From assembly GCA_009780585.1 (NCBI GenBank), contig WQZS01000009.1, positions 1-64,000 of the forward strand: a stretch of 64,000 nucleotides of DNA, given 5' to 3'. Each line of letters starts with the position of its first letter. Within the stretch, counting starts at the first letter, position 1. This document shows, piece by piece, positions 1 to 7,159 of the stretch. Position numbers and translations under genes: made by a program. This DNA is from Defluviitaleaceae bacterium. GTDB lineage: Bacteria; Bacillota; Clostridia; Lachnospirales; WQUN01. Under the pieces are notes generated by a model. It saw nothing but the letters and a program-made list of their open reading frames with translations. It made no database searches and was not told the DNA's origin.

Positions 1-252
1 GGCAGTTACGTACAGGCTACCGAGTATCATGGGTAAAATGCCGAAAGCGGGTTCGGCGGCGGTGGGTGCCCAACGCTGCCCCAACAGGAAATCCATGATG
101 CCGATACGTCCTATCGCGGGTATGCCTTGCGCGAACAAGAAGACGCATATCAGCACCACGGCTAAAATGGAAACCAACGCCGCAATGAAGAAAACCCCGC
201 GCATAAAGTTTTCCTTGTTCAGCCACCATTGCAAACTCTTTAATTTATTCAT
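1..252 (-). CDS. pstC: PstC phosphate ABC transporter permease, N-terminal part (runs off window)
   Basis: Inner-membrane permease subunit of the high-affinity phosphate importer PstSCAB. The 84 codons visible start MNKLKSLQWWLNKENFMRGV, followed by one hydrophobic segment (about residues 18-42) and the PstC-like stretch GIPAIGRIGIMDFLLGQRW, which is typical of the region before the periplasmic loop. The ATG at 250-252 is preceded on the minus strand by AAGGAA at a normal distance. The gene lies downstream of pstS in the same direction, the usual pst order. The remaining ~200 residues lie outside the window, so activity cannot be judged. Confidence 0.88.
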   Translation of the reverse strand, partial: MNKLKSLQWWLNKENFMRGVFFIAALVSILAVVLICVFLFAQGIPAIGRIGIMDFLLGQRWAPTAAEPAFGILPMILGSLYVTA

Positions 253-273
253 TATGTATTCCTTTTTTCATAA

Positions 274-312
274 CATCACAACTTCGTGTCAAATTGACAC
301 GAAGTTGTGATG
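274..312 (-). promoter_or_regulatory. perfect 19-bp inverted repeat between pstS and pstC
   Basis: Arms 274-292 and 294-312 are perfectly complementary (CATCACAACTTCGTGTCAA and its reverse complement). The repeat lies just downstream of the pstS stop and upstream of the pstC start. No U-tract follows on the minus strand, so it is better read as an mRNA-stabilising or partial-attenuation hairpin than as a full terminator. Such an element would let PstS be made in excess over the membrane subunits, as is usual for binding-protein transporters. That role is inference. Confidence 0.7.
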
Positions 313-331
313 CGGATATTTATGCCACGGT

Positions 332-1246
332 TTAATTAATCCCATTCCAACGCGTAACTTCGCCTGTAAAAATGGCTTTGATTTGGTCAATGGTAATATT
401 GGTCAACGGGTTTGCCGTGTTGACAATGACGGCTACCCCGTCAAGCGCGATGTCGATATCCGTAAGCGCGGCTTTTTCGGTTTCACGAAGCAAACGGCTG
501 GACATGCCGATATCGATTACGCCGCTGGTGGCTTCGTTGATACCGGTTCCGGAACCCCCGCTGGAGATTTCGATGTTGACGCCGGGGTTAAGCACTTCGT
601 ACGCTTCTTTCATCCGTTGCATCAGGGGTTCGACCGAAGTGGAACCGCCGACCCTTAACGTACCCGTAAGGCCGCGGGTTGTGTATGTTGGGGCGTTAAC
701 GTCTACCATCGTCCAGTTTGTTGCCGCGATTTCTTGACCTTGGGAAGAAAGCATAAAAGCGATGAAATCCTGCGCCAGTTCGTTAATTGCGTTGTCTACA
801 TTGTATACGATGGTAAAGGGACGTTGCAATCCATACGCACCGCTGCGGATGGTATCGTCCGAGGGGAGTACGCCATCTACGCTGAGTGCTTTAACCGTGT
901 CATTCATTGACCCTACGGATATATAACCGATGGCAAACGAATTATTCATTACGTTGGTGCGTATGCCCGCTGTTGAATTTTCCACCACGGCTTCCACGTA
1001 CATGTCATCGCCCACGCCGGTGATGCTAACGAACGCATCGCGGGTACCGCTGCCGTCTTCGCGGGTAAATACCGCGATAACGCGACTTGTATCAAAAGTG
1101 GCGGCTGGTGCAGGGGTTGGTGTGGCGGTGTTGGCGGGGCGTGGTGTAGCGGTGTTGGCGGGTTCGTTCCCATTGGAATTTCCGCAAGCCGCCAAAGCGA
1201 GCAGGAAAATTGCCAACAGGGAGATAAGTACAAGCGTTTTCTTCAT
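332..1246 (-). CDS. pstS: PstS-type phosphate-binding lipoprotein with permuted domain order
   Basis: Extracytoplasmic phosphate-binding lipoprotein (304 aa) feeding PstCA. Residues 1-21 are a lipoprotein signal ending in a lipobox (LAAC), followed by a Pro/Thr-rich linker. The PstS motifs are all recognisable but in circularly permuted order. The usual C-terminal half (REDGSGTRDAF, then AIGYISVGSMNDTVKAL, then QGQEIA) comes first. The usual N-terminal half (GTLRVGGSTSVEPLMQRM, SSGGSGTGINEATSG, DIGMSSR, IKAIFTGEVTRW) comes last, and the protein ends at IFTGEVTRWNGIN. The phosphate-contact motifs (GSTSV, SGGSGTG, GSGTR) are retained. AAGGAG precedes the ATG. A PhoP-like box lies upstream. Permuted PstS-like proteins do occur in some gut Clostridia as far as I recall, so this is probably functional and not an assembly artefact. 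Confidence 0.85.
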   Translation of the reverse strand: MKKTLVLISLLAIFLLALAACGNSNGNEPANTATPRPANTATPTPAPAATFDTSRVIAVFTREDGSGTRDAFVSITGVGDDMYVEAVVENSTAGIRTNVMNNSFAIGYISVGSMNDTVKALSVDGVLPSDDTIRSGAYGLQRPFTIVYNVDNAINELAQDFIAFMLSSQGQEIAATNWTMVDVNAPTYTTRGLTGTLRVGGSTSVEPLMQRMKEAYEVLNPGVNIEISSGGSGTGINEATSGVIDIGMSSRLLRETEKAALTDIDIALDGVAVIVNTANPLTNITIDQIKAIFTGEVTRWNGIN

Positions 1247-1321
1247 GAATCATTCTCCTTAACGATTTTTAACTTCGTTAAGGATTCTACTCATAAAAAA
1301 TTTTTCGTACTACCATGAAAG

Positions 1322-1349
1322 TGTATAGTTTATGTAAAATGTTTGTAAA
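1322..1349 (-). promoter_or_regulatory. PhoP-type box upstream of pstS
   Basis: On the minus strand three hexamers lie exactly 11 bp apart: TTTACA (1349-1344), TTTACA (1338-1333) and TATACA (1327-1322). This matches the Bacillus PhoP consensus TT(A/C/T)ACA with 5-bp spacers. It sits 76 bp upstream of the pstS start, as expected for activation by phosphate starvation. The ICE remnant starts only about 20 bp beyond the distal hexamer. The match to spacing is directly visible; PhoP binding is inferred. Confidence 0.65.
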
Positions 1350-1368
1350 GTCGTAAACCTTTTAATTT

Positions 1369-1592
1369 ATTTTGTTTATCAAATCCCTTGACGAACGTTT
1401 AATCTATTCTATCTTATCCAACCACTCCATTACGATTTTGTATTCATGCAAGTCAAACTTTTTTTACACTTATCTGCACATCATTACCAATTTTCAATTT
1501 TTTGGAATTGTCTTTCCTTTTCCTCATTTAAAATTTATCATCTAATGAAATGATGATGCACTCGTCGCACATGCCGAGTGAATTAATGGTTA
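1369..1592. repeat. direct repeat A, copy 1 (left end of ICE remnant)
   Basis: About 225 bp starting ATTTTGTTTATCAAATC that recur, with scattered mismatches and small indels, at 3888-4122. It contains the 3' end of the small Cys-rich ORF found intact in copy 2. Copy 1 starts next to the pstS promoter and copy 2 next to repeat B copy 1, which is how ICE left ends would be arranged in a tandem integration. Confidence 0.8.
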
Positions 1593-2335
1593 TCACCTTC
1601 CCGCTCCACTCCTCTTTCAGCCAATCATCAACCAAGAGAAACAGCCATTCGTCTTTTTCGGATTGCTCGGCTTTTTTTTGCCGTCGCGTCATAGTTCCCC
1701 ATGAAAACCCACTTGCAGTTATCGGGGTCGAACCGCAGCTTGAAACAGAATCCCTCGGTGTCGCGGTTGGCGATTGTCGGCTTCGCGTCTGTTCCCGTCC
1801 GCTCTTCTTTTTCAAGAACAAACACGCCGTCCACCGAACCGACCAAGCCCATACTGCCCGACAGGGTGTTAAGCGGGTCATCGTCTTTCAACTTGCGCGT
1901 GTGATGAATGAGAAGCAGGGTCAGCTTGTGCTTGTTGGTTATCTCGCGGAGCAGGGTCATGTCGCGGTAATCACAGGCGTAAATGTTTTTGTCAAACTCG
2001 GTATCACGGACGTGCTCTAACGTGTCGATGATGATTAACTTCGTGTCGTGGTAAGCGGCTAAGTGGTTGTGCGTCTGTTCAATTAAGCCGCTGTTAATTC
2101 CGAATGAAGCCGTGGTAAGTTTCAGCCGTGAGATGTCTACCGCCGCCGCTTTGATTTTGTTCAGTCTGTCCTGTAAGCGCGGGTAATTATCTTCAAGAGC
2201 GAGATACAAAACATCACCGTGGGGCAGTATTTTTTCAACGGCGAATTGCAACGGCTCATACTTCTGCGCCATGAGAGTATTGCCGTCAATGATTTCAAAA
2301 ACTTTCGGCGCGGTGGTGCTTGTTGTTTCGTTCAT
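1593..2335 (-). pseudogene. broken RepA-like AAA ATPase (P-loop deleted, frameshifted)
   Basis: Resembles the AAA_25/RepA-type ATPases that sit near replication modules of ICEs and plasmids: residues such as VLYLALEDNYPRLQDRL, the Walker-B-like LIIIDTLEHV and LLLIHHTRK are clear. Two lesions are visible. First, the text runs from VEKILPHG directly into DVLYLALED, so the ~30 residues that should carry the Walker A loop are missing (near 2218). Second, an 8-T run at 1672-1679 on the plus strand shifts the frame; with one base fewer, reading continues to 1593 and fuses to the remnant of the Cys-rich ORF. No ATPase activity is expected. Confidence 0.7.
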
Positions 2336-2489
2336 TGGGATTATTCCTTTTATTTTGGATTTTTAATTGCCATCTATATAAAAACCCCTCGGCGGTGACG
2401 TCTTTCCGAAGTGAAGGCTTGGATATTTGTTTATTTAACTCATTATTATGTAATAAATAATAAATATTATGTTATTCGTTAAAAAACAT

Positions 2490-2518
2490 TTGACAGTCAT
2501 AAATCATGGTGCTATATT
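2490..2518 (+). promoter_or_regulatory. sigma-A promoter of the DUF2975/XRE pair
   Basis: TTGACA at 2490-2495, a 17-bp spacer, and TATATT at 2513-2518: a near-consensus housekeeping promoter pointing right. It lies about 50 bp ahead of the start codon of the DUF2975 gene. Confidence 0.8.
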
Positions 2519-2566
2519 ATGATTATCACGACATACAAAAATAAATCTGGAAGGTGGTTTTCCAAA

Positions 2567-3097
2567 ATGGAAAAGCAAGCAGAAAAAATTATGCGCTTCA
2601 GCAAAGTCATTTATGTGTTGCTGAAGATAGCGTTTATTGTGCTTATCGTCGCAGGCTCATTACAAGCGCTTTCTTTGCTCTTGTCGTTATTAAACCTAAA
2701 CACAGAAATTGTTACGATTGTCGGGGTTGAAATGGAAGCTCCGCTATTATTCAAGTTGGGTGAAACAAAACTCTATCTGCCAATGGCGTGGGAATCCAAT
2801 TTCGATATTATGGGTACACGCTCCCTTTTTGAAATTGGATTTGAAGATTTGATGCTTACTGTTTTTACAATTATTGGACTTGGATTCGGTAAATCAGTTT
2901 TCAGCTTGTTGCGAGAAAATGGTTCGCCGTTTCGTGATGATGTAGTAAAATCTTTGAAGAAATTGGCGATAGCCCTTCTTTGTATGGGTGTGGTTGCGGG
3001 ACTAACATCTTTCTTTGCGGCTGGTATCGTTTGGGTGCTTTGTCTGATTTTCGATTATGGACGCTCACTTCAAAACGAAAGAGATACCACATTGTGA
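2567..3097 (+). CDS. DUF2975 membrane protein
   Basis: About 176 residues with four predicted membrane segments (about 18-40, 80-100 region weak, 100-125, 135-160 of the chosen start). The pattern is that of DUF2975 proteins, which are almost always encoded directly before a small XRE-type HTH protein, as here. The ATG at 2567 is chosen because GGAAGGTGG lies 9 bp upstream; the longer reading frame from 2519 has no ribosome site. Function unknown; the pair behaves like a membrane-linked regulatory unit. It lies in the ICE remnant as an autonomous unit with its own promoter. Confidence 0.75.
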   Translation: MEKQAEKIMRFSKVIYVLLKIAFIVLIVAGSLQALSLLLSLLNLNTEIVTIVGVEMEAPLLFKLGETKLYLPMAWESNFDIMGTRSLFEIGFEDLMLTVFTIIGLGFGKSVFSLLRENGSPFRDDVVKSLKKLAIALLCMGVVAGLTSFFAAGIVWVLCLIFDYGRSLQNERDTTL

Positions 3098-3107
3098 GGT
3101 GATGACT

Positions 3108-3335
3108 GTGGCTATCATTTTGCGGCTTGATAGAATGATGGCTGATAGAAAAATATCACTTAATGAACTCGCGGGAAAAATTGGCATTGCCAACGTGAAC
3201 TTATCAAATATCAAGACAGGAAAAATCAGCGCAATCCGTTTTTCTACGCTTGACGCAATATGTGATGTTTTAGACTGTCAGCCCGGTGATATTCTCGAAT
3301 ACAAACGAGTGGCGAAAGAAGATGAAAACAGTTGA
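3108..3335 (+). CDS. small XRE-family regulator paired with DUF2975
   Basis: About 75 residues forming one helix-turn-helix domain: LRLDRMMADRKISLNELAGK, IGIANVNLSNIKTGK, FSTLDAICDVLDCQPGDIL. This is the classic HTH_26 type (Cro/C1-like DNA binding). The GTG at 3108 is preferred because AGGTGA lies 5 bp upstream and homologues I recall begin with AIILRLDRMM; an ATG at 3102 is possible. It follows the DUF2975 gene by 10 bp and is surely cotranscribed. Confidence 0.8.
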   Translation: MAIILRLDRMMADRKISLNELAGKIGIANVNLSNIKTGKISAIRFSTLDAICDVLDCQPGDILEYKRVAKEDENS

Positions 3336-3577
3336 AGCGAAGTGGGAACAGGGTGCGTTTCACCCGCTTTTTCAAAGCGTGTGACCCATTCTGACGGTTA
3401 GGCTACGCCATTCCCGTCGTGGGCGCTGCTGCGGGCTTCGCCGCCGATGGCGTCGATACGTCCGAACGGAAAACCTCCGCCATGCTGCGTTGCCTTTCTG
3501 CCCATTAGGCTTCGTGCTCCGTGTGAACCGCCCCGCTTGTCGGCTTGCGGCTCTGCTTGCACAATGGGGAACGGCGG
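3336..3577. other. 242 bp with no recognisable gene
   Basis: GC-rich stretch between the XRE stop and the break in the truncated PAPS-reductase gene. Several frames stay open by composition alone and none resembles a protein family I know. It ends where homology to repeat B begins, so it is probably a deletion scar or a fragment of another element. Confidence 0.4.
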
Positions 3578-3743
3578 ACTCAATCATATCAAGCATAATA
3601 TCCGAATCCGACCCGCCGCTGTAAGACAAGACAATGCGTTTATGTTCGCGTAGCTTGTTTCGCGTAACCATCAGATATTTATGGATGTTGAGGTTGGCGG
3701 GTACGGCTTCGGTGATGAATTGGTAAAATTGGTTGTAGTTCAT
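3578..3743 (-). pseudogene. N-terminal fragment of PAPS-reductase-like gene
   Basis: The first ~54 codons match the copy at 58501-59527 nearly residue for residue (NYNQFYQFITEAVPANLNIH, then the PP-loop SYSGGSDSDIMLDMI). The similarity stops at 3578 and the frame then runs into unrelated, Arg-rich sequence to 3372. The start is the ATG at 3741-3743. This is a truncated duplicate of the right-end gene of the ICE and is not expected to be active, because only the PP-loop remains. Confidence 0.85.
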
Positions 3744-3887
3744 CAAGGTATAAATCTCCCTTCGTTGGAATAAAAATAGCCGTGAGGTTCGCTCTCGGCC
3801 AATTAGCTTGACTTGTGATGATACTTATTGATTTCACTTTCTTGTGTTCCCACACTCCATATCAATTACCACTCTCACCGTGATATA
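3578..3887. repeat. direct repeat B, copy 1 (right end of ICE remnant)
   Basis: About 310 bp that match 59362-59674 with a few percent differences. The repeat covers the start of the PAPS-reductase-like gene, its terminator-like hairpin (minus strand, followed by T-rich sequence), an 8-codon leader ORF (3834-3860, MECGNTRK) and the outer end. It stops exactly where repeat A copy 2 begins, forming a right-end/left-end junction. Confidence 0.85.
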
Positions 3888-4122
3888 ATTTTGTTTATCA
3901 AATCCATTAACGAACATTTAATCTATTCTATCTTATCCAACCACTCCATTACAATTTTATATTCATGCAAGTCAAACTTTTTTCCCCCCGATTTTTAAAC
4001 TTATCTGCAAATCATTACCGATTTTCAATTCCTTGGAATTGTCTTTCCTTTTCTTCATTTAAAAATTTATCATCCAATGAAATGATGATGCATTCGTCGC
4101 ACATGCCGAGTGAATTAATGGT
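3888..4122. repeat. direct repeat A, copy 2 (left end of the ICE)
   Basis: Imperfect copy of 1369-1592, beginning with the identical 12 bp ATTTTGTTTATC. Copy 2 carries the intact small Cys-rich ORF; in copy 1 the ORF loses its N-terminal half. The join with repeat B copy 1 at 3887/3888 marks a probable att junction between tandem elements. Confidence 0.8.
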
Positions 4123-4185
4123 TATCGGGGAAACGCGGCATGTATTTTCCTTGTTGTATATACAATAATTGTTTTCACAGTTCAT
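4015..4185 (-). CDS. small Cys-rich protein of the ICE left end
   Basis: A 56-residue protein, MNCENNYCIYNKENTCRVSP followed by ITINSLGMCDECIIISLDD and a charged tail. Five cysteines (CxxxxxC, C, CxxC) suggest a metal-binding or redox knuckle. Similar small Cys proteins occur on clostridial mobile elements, as I recall, without known function. The ATG at 4183-4185 is preferred; a TTG 21 bp upstream is the alternative and neither has a strong ribosome site. A truncated relative lies in repeat A copy 1. Confidence 0.55.
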   Translation of the reverse strand: MNCENNYCIYNKENTCRVSPITINSLGMCDECIIISLDDKFLNEEKERQFQGIENR

Positions 4186-4276
4186 GTATACTATCTCGTC
4201 GTTCAATGTATTTCATATTGAGATACAACGCAATATTTTTTATTTGAGATACCTTATAATTTCCACGGTGATGGAC

Positions 4277-4513
4277 ATGAAGTATGAAGTATTGAAATAT
4301 AACCGTATTAAGGATATACACAATGACTGTGGTTTAAGCCAAAGTCATGTGGCGGGGGAATTGGGGGTAGCGCAAAACACCATGTCCCAATATGAAACGG
4401 GAGAACGTAACATCCCCAATGAAGCAATAATAAAAATAGCAATCATATATAAAACAAGCATTAATTATCTGCTTGGTCTAACCGATGAAAAACGTCCGTA
4501 CACAAAAAAATAG
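4277..4513 (+). CDS. XRE-family transcriptional regulator
   Basis: 78 residues with one Cro/C1-type HTH: RIKDIHNDCGLSQSHVAGEL then GVAQNTMSQYETGERNIPN, ending with TSINYLLGLTDEKRPY, the standard XRE tail. It is likely to bind the divergent intergenic region and regulate the ICE left end. The ATG at 4277 follows GGTGATGG; the ATG six bases earlier is also possible. The first 36 codons of the longer frame are hydrophobic and unlike any XRE N-terminus. It is transcribed opposite to the relaxase, with the candidate oriT between them. Confidence 0.82.
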   Translation: MKYEVLKYNRIKDIHNDCGLSQSHVAGELGVAQNTMSQYETGERNIPNEAIIKIAIIYKTSINYLLGLTDEKRPYTKK

Positions 4514-4549
4514 AACCCGTAAATCTTTTCTCTATTGTTATATCATCAC

Positions 4550-4575
4550 TAAAAAAGCAACGGCTGTGCCGTTGC
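4550..4575 (-). terminator. rho-independent terminator after the relaxase gene
   Basis: Hairpin of GCAACGGC (4557-4564) and GCCGTTGC (4568-4575) with a 3-nt loop. On the minus strand it is followed by six T residues. It would stop leftward transcription coming from the relaxase region before it enters the XRE gene antisense. Confidence 0.75.
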
Positions 4576-4612
4576 CGGATATAGGCTTTTCGGGGGTTTT
4601 GCTAATCCAGCA

Positions 4613-4760
4613 AGCAAGGCGTGTGGTCGGTCACTTCGTTTCCTCCACACGCCGCTTGTTGGGGTGTACCCCAAGCCCCGGCACAAAACCCGTGTGGGTT
4701 TTGTGCCATGAAGCCGTCGCGTTGCTCCGTCTGCTCCGACGCGCTTCGCTTGCGGGGAAT
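4613..4760. other. candidate oriT of the ICE
   Basis: Gene-free and rich in inverted repeats directly downstream of the relaxase gene. The repeats are GCGTGTGG/CCACACGC (4619-4626 and 4645-4652), TTGGGG/CCCCAA (4659-4674) and a perfect 12-bp hairpin GGCACAAAACCC/GGGTTTTGTGCC (4680-4691 and 4696-4707). Clustered inverted repeats next to a relaxase gene are the usual signature of a transfer origin. The nick site cannot be located from sequence alone. Confidence 0.5.
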
Positions 4761-4800
4761 GTCAAAACCGTGCCGCCACGGATGAAAAAGTATAAAAAAT

Positions 4801-6273
4801 TTATCGTGTGTCGTCACCGCTCCTTACGTTTTTAGTGCGTCCGTTACTCCGTGCGCCGTCAACGCCAAGTAATAATTCTGTATCCCTCTTAGCCGATTGT
4901 AAATCAGAAACGTATCGTTTCATGCCGTTTCGGGCTTGTTGGCAATCGTATTTTTTTTGGGATAGTGCGGAATATTCCTCCCGTAATTCTTTAATGGTCG
5001 GCAGTTTATCAAGCCCCAAGGAATCAAAAAAAGCCTTCGCCGCTTCCACGGTTTCGATGGCTTTTTTGTTTTCATCTCGGAAAGTGGGGTTGCGTTTCAA
5101 GCGTAGGTATTGGGAATATACATCCCTGTTTTTGTTATACGCGCCAATGTGCCGTTGTAAATCGTTGACTTCATTTATGCGGACGATGCTTGCGTAAATG
5201 CGTTTTTGTAGCCCGTCATATTCGGCTTGGGCGTGGTCGGCGGCGTGGGTCAGCGCGTCCATGTCGGTGAGATTGTGGGTTTGTAAAAACAGGATTGTTT
5301 CGGCGGCTTGCTGTAAGCTGAAACCCTTTGCCCACCGTTTGTAACCGGGGGAATCCTTTGCCTTGATTGAATTTTCCAAGTCAATGATAAGGTTTATTTT
5401 CTTATCGTGGGATGATGGCGATACATTATTTACCATTGACGCATGTGTTTCTTCATTAAATATAACTTGCTTTTCATCGTTTTTAACATCGTGCAGCTCG
5501 GCAACTCTTTTCCGTAAAGACAATTCATCATACCCTTCGGGCAAGCCTTTTTTTCCGGTTGTGAACCTAAAGAAGCGTTCCGCACCCTGCGGTTTTATGG
5601 AAATGGTTTTACCTCGCCGTTTGATTTTGCATCCGTCTTTTGTAAGACACTTCAAAAAATCATCGAAGTTTTTGGGTTGGTGGGTTTTCAAAACTTCATC
5701 AATCAACCCCGCCAACCTGTCCCGCTTGGTTGACGTTTTATAGCGGTTTGACTTCCCCTTGCTGTGCTTCGGGTTCTCCACCACGGATAACCCCCGCTCA
5801 TTACAAATGCGGTCTGCCACCCTTTGTACACGCTTATATGAATGGAGTTCGTTACGCAACTTTTTATCGCAATCCAAATTTACGGCGTTGATAACGATAT
5901 GGCAATGGATATGCGGCTTATCGGTGTGGGTGGCAACAACAAAGGAATGGTTGCCGCTTGATAACTCCATCGCCAACTCCCAACCCAATTTACTTGCCGT
6001 TTCCGCATCCGTTTCACCGGGCAAAAATGAAAGCCGAACGTGGTACGCCAGTATTTCATTATCGCCTTGGTCGCGTCCTGTTTTATAACGATATTCATCC
6101 CGCGCAAACATAAAATCCTGTGCCGCTACATCGGGTTCACATTCAAAACCCGTTACCAAAGTTCCCCCTTCGGTCTTGTCGGGGTTCATTAAATATTCAA
6201 TCGTGCGCTTCAAAGTCTGCGCCGCGCCCCATGCTTTATTAGGATGGATGGGGGTGATTTGACTTGTTCCCAT
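4801..6273 (-). CDS. MOB_P-type relaxase (Tn1549 family)
   Basis: 490-residue DNA relaxase of the Relaxase/VirD2 family (PF03432) that nicks oriT and pilots the transferred strand. The probable catalytic Tyr is Y27 (IEYLMNPDKT). The metal-binding motif HTDKPHIHCHIVINA supplies H116, H121, H123 and H125. The C-terminal half is helical and charged, probably for DNA or coupling-protein contact. A good GAGGTGA precedes the ATG. The neighbours fit: MobC on one side, candidate oriT on the other. It is a different relaxase class from the IME-encoded MobA/MobL, so the two elements have separate origins. Confidence 0.93.
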   Translation of the reverse strand: MGTSQITPIHPNKAWGAAQTLKRTIEYLMNPDKTEGGTLVTGFECEPDVAAQDFMFARDEYRYKTGRDQGDNEILAYHVRLSFLPGETDAETASKLGWELAMELSSGNHSFVVATHTDKPHIHCHIVINAVNLDCDKKLRNELHSYKRVQRVADRICNERGLSVVENPKHSKGKSNRYKTSTKRDRLAGLIDEVLKTHQPKNFDDFLKCLTKDGCKIKRRGKTISIKPQGAERFFRFTTGKKGLPEGYDELSLRKRVAELHDVKNDEKQVIFNEETHASMVNNVSPSSHDKKINLIIDLENSIKAKDSPGYKRWAKGFSLQQAAETILFLQTHNLTDMDALTHAADHAQAEYDGLQKRIYASIVRINEVNDLQRHIGAYNKNRDVYSQYLRLKRNPTFRDENKKAIETVEAAKAFFDSLGLDKLPTIKELREEYSALSQKKYDCQQARNGMKRYVSDLQSAKRDTELLLGVDGARSNGRTKNVRSGDDTR

Positions 6274-6334
6274 TGCTTCACCTCGTTATAATTTCACTAT
6301 GCAAAAATAAAAAACGGAGCGGGGTGGTATAAAA

Positions 6335-6733
6335 TTGGGTGATGAAAAACAAAGTCGCAAGGAATACATGGATAGGTATTACGCCGAAAACAAAGCGGAA
6401 ATATCCGAACAAAGAAAAGCGATACGCCAAGCCCGCCAAGAAGAAATAAACGCCGCTGACCGAGCGCGTTACGCCAATGACCCCGCTGCCCGTGAACAGC
6501 GGTTAAGAATCAAAACCAAGAATCGGCAAACCCAAATAGAACGTATCGCTACCGATCCCGAAGCCAAAAAAAAGCACGAAGAACGCCTAACCATACGCCG
6601 CCAACTCCACAAGGAACGCCTTGCCACCGACCCCGAATACCGCAAATTGAGGGATAGTTACAACGCCAACCAACGTGAAAAACGCCAAAAGCAAAACCTT
6701 GAAAAACAAAAAAGCGCGGGGGATGAACCATAA
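6335..6733 (+). CDS. small, highly charged coiled-coil protein
   Basis: 132 residues, about half charged, with a repeating pattern (RQARQEEINAADRARYANDP, ATDPEAKKKHEERL, ATDPEYRKL). No hydrophobic core or catalytic motif is visible. Similar Lys/Arg/Glu-rich repeats occur in the tail of the IME serine recombinase (KARLKEYHRQWYQDNKERM), suggesting a generic nucleic-acid-binding helix. The start is TTG at 6335, with GGGGTGG 7 bp upstream. It lies divergently between relaxase and mobC, and is followed by its own terminator, so it is a separate unit. Function unknown. Confidence 0.6.
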   Translation: MGDEKQSRKEYMDRYYAENKAEISEQRKAIRQARQEEINAADRARYANDPAAREQRLRIKTKNRQTQIERIATDPEAKKKHEERLTIRRQLHKERLATDPEYRKLRDSYNANQREKRQKQNLEKQKSAGDEP

Positions 6734-6758
6734 ATCGGCCATCCCCCGCTTCCTTTTT
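6716..6758 (+). terminator. terminator of the charged small protein gene
   Basis: Ten-bp stem GCGGGGGATG (6716-6725) with CATCCCCCGC (6740-6749), followed by TTCCTTTTTT. The stop codon lies inside the loop. Confidence 0.85.
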
Positions 6759-6785
6759 TATGCTTGTTTTTCGTCAAAAATGAAG

Positions 6786-7142
6786 TCACAAGTTTAACAA
6801 TTTTTGTACCTTTCCGAAAACCTTTAACGCATCGGACACTTGCAAACGCAGATTGCCAACCTCCTCCCGTAGTTCAATCATGTCGGCGGCGTAGATGCTC
6901 CGTGTTTCGTTTGCGCGTTTGGCTACTTGGTTGATATTGTTTGTGGCGTTAGCCATAAGGCGTAATGCCTCGCGGACTTCCTTCACATCCATCCGAAGGA
7001 TATACCCCATCAAAGCCATGTTGCGAACGTAGGATTGCATATTGGTTATCCTTGCGTCATTCATGCGCCGCAACAGCAAGTCGCGCTCATCATCCGTCAG
7101 CCGTACCTCAACACGGATTTTTCGCTTGCGATTTCTGTCCAT
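6786..7142 (-). CDS. mobC: MobC-like relaxosome accessory protein
   Basis: 118 residues. The N-terminal part is a ribbon-helix-helix-like DNA-binding region (KIRVEVRLTDDERDLLLRRM), followed by the MobC core LMGYILRMDVKEVREALRLM and INQVAKRANE. The C-terminus is a predicted coiled coil. MobC proteins bind oriT and help the relaxase open DNA. GAAGGGGATG sits before the ATG. It lies 17 bp downstream of the giant gene and upstream of the relaxase, as in Tn1549 relatives. Confidence 0.9.
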   Translation of the reverse strand: MDRNRKRKIRVEVRLTDDERDLLLRRMNDARITNMQSYVRNMALMGYILRMDVKEVREALRLMANATNNINQVAKRANETRSIYAADMIELREEVGNLRLQVSDALKVFGKVQKLLNL

Positions 7143-7159
7143 AAATTTGCATCCCCTTC

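Larger units (their letters stand above)
1369..3888. mobile_element. vestigial ICE remnant in tandem with the large ICE
   Basis: This 2.5-kb block begins with repeat A (the same sequence that begins the large ICE) and ends with repeat B (the same sequence that ends the large ICE near 59680). Inside are a broken AAA ATPase gene, a DUF2975/XRE pair and a PAPS-reductase-like gene cut after about 54 codons. The order A-remnant-B-A-ICE-B is what two tandem integrations at one att site followed by a large internal deletion would leave. Inference from repeat arrangement. Confidence 0.6.

Noticed and set aside
17..229. 70-codon minus-strand frame at the left edge
   Set aside because: It overlaps the PstC N-terminus in another frame and has an Arg/His-rich composition of a shadow frame; the PstC frame has the homology and ribosome site.
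3372..3577. Arg-rich C-terminal half of the truncated PAPS-like frame
   Set aside because: It lies beyond the break of repeat B and matches no family; treated as junk read-through.
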